From: Ptychodera flava
Lineage: Eukaryota > Hemichordata > Enteropneusta > Ptychoderidae
Direction of reading: 5' to 3'
Assembly (NCBI RefSeq): GCF_041260155.1
Contig: NC_091945.1
Location: 32,990,296-33,054,295 of the forward strand
Length of the DNA stretch: 64,000 nucleotides
In this document: positions 63,568 to 64,000 of the stretch, one piece after another
Numbering within the stretch: position 1 is the stretch's first letter
Layout: the number at the start of each line of letters is the position of its first letter
Made by a program: the position numbers and the translations under genes
The notes under the pieces: model-generated
Told to the model about the DNA's origin: nothing
Seen by the model: the letters and a program-made list of their open reading frames with translations, nothing else
Databases searched by the model: none

Positions 63568-63753
63568 GGGTAAATTTGACGTATGGGTTTTAGTTATTTT
63601 TAAGGGGGGGGGGGGGGGGGTCATCAATTTTTTTCGTCTGACAAAGGGGGGGGGTCATCTTTTTTTCACGAAAAATGGAGGGGGTCTATATTTTTTGAAC
63701 ACCGGCGACAAGATTTTGCCGGCCCCCCAGCCGTAAAAACTGAACGCTCCCTT

Positions 63754-64000
63754 AGCTCTTTTTCTTTATATACACACTACATACAGTATACCAATGGTGA
63801 GTTAAACGGTTTAATATTATTGATCATAACTCCTTGACAAATATTGCTCACATCACCCTAGGTCCTGTGCATACAATATCACAAGTCCGGAGTCCTAGTC
63901 TGGTCCACGCGTGAGTCTGGTCCTTGTGGTTCCCTGCCCCATTTCTACCGCTGGCTGTGCTGTGCTGTCATGACGAAAGGTCATGCAGGTGGAATTGCAG
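63754..64000. other. Window end, nothing recognised
   Basis: The sequence beyond the transposon shows no gene or repeat I can assign. Confidence 0.4.

Larger units (their letters stand above)
62820..63753. mobile_element. Non-autonomous DNA transposon with G-rich subterminal repeats (family G, copy 2)
   Basis: Left end taccgttcagtttttacgac and right end, on the opposite strand, gagcgttcagtttttacggc are inverted, both followed by a G run and GCCGGCAAAATC. Multiple GGGGGGGTCATC units flank both sides inside. The core holds a 69-bp minisatellite and a tRNA-like segment. The related element is at 27445-28256. Confidence 0.8.

Overview
The window is eukaryotic (metazoan) genomic DNA. Genes are split by long introns with GT-AG splice sites, most of the sequence is non-coding, and it is crowded with microsatellites and small inverted-repeat transposons. 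Protein similarity and transposon content (Penelope-like and Harbinger-like relics, many MITE-like elements) suggest a marine invertebrate, perhaps a deuterostome such as a hemichordate or echinoderm. The species call is only a guess.

Two genes can be assembled, both on the minus strand. (1) At 2976-18912 lies a flavoprotein monooxygenase-like gene with four exons recovered (18912-18445, 6416-6039, 3920-3707, 3154-2976). They join in frame to 412 codons plus a stop. Its three usual FAD-site motifs are all recognisable but altered, so it may be a pseudoenzyme. (2) At 34156-61978 lies the complete coding region of translation initiation factor eIF4B: 15 coding exons, 2262 nt, 753 residues, with every junction phase-consistent. 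It has the N-terminal basic/SWADETDDL region, one RRM, a long arginine/aspartate/tyrosine/glycine-rich (DRYG) region spread over five phase-1 symmetric exons, the SIFGGAKPVDTAARER block, two copies of an APPPKENxW motif, and a short acidic last exon.

Layout: 1-2975 has no recognisable gene. 2976-18912 is the flavoprotein gene, with microsatellites and one MITE in its introns. 18913-33450 is intergenic, with a Mutator-like element carrying a 10-bp target duplication (25868-26870) and several MITE-like elements. 33450-61978 is eIF4B. Its 9.4-kb intron 13 holds a Harbinger-like element (37196-39528, TCT target duplication) in which a Penelope-like retroelement is nested. 61979-64000 is eIF4B upstream DNA with another transposon (62820-63753) that contains a 69-bp minisatellite and a tRNA-like remnant.

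The two genes have no evident functional link. No tRNA, rRNA or CRISPR array was found. The main novelty candidates are the degenerate flavoprotein, the expanded modular DRYG exons of eIF4B, the nested Penelope-in-Harbinger with a hammerhead-like motif, and several multi-copy short transposon families that can be defined within this one window.
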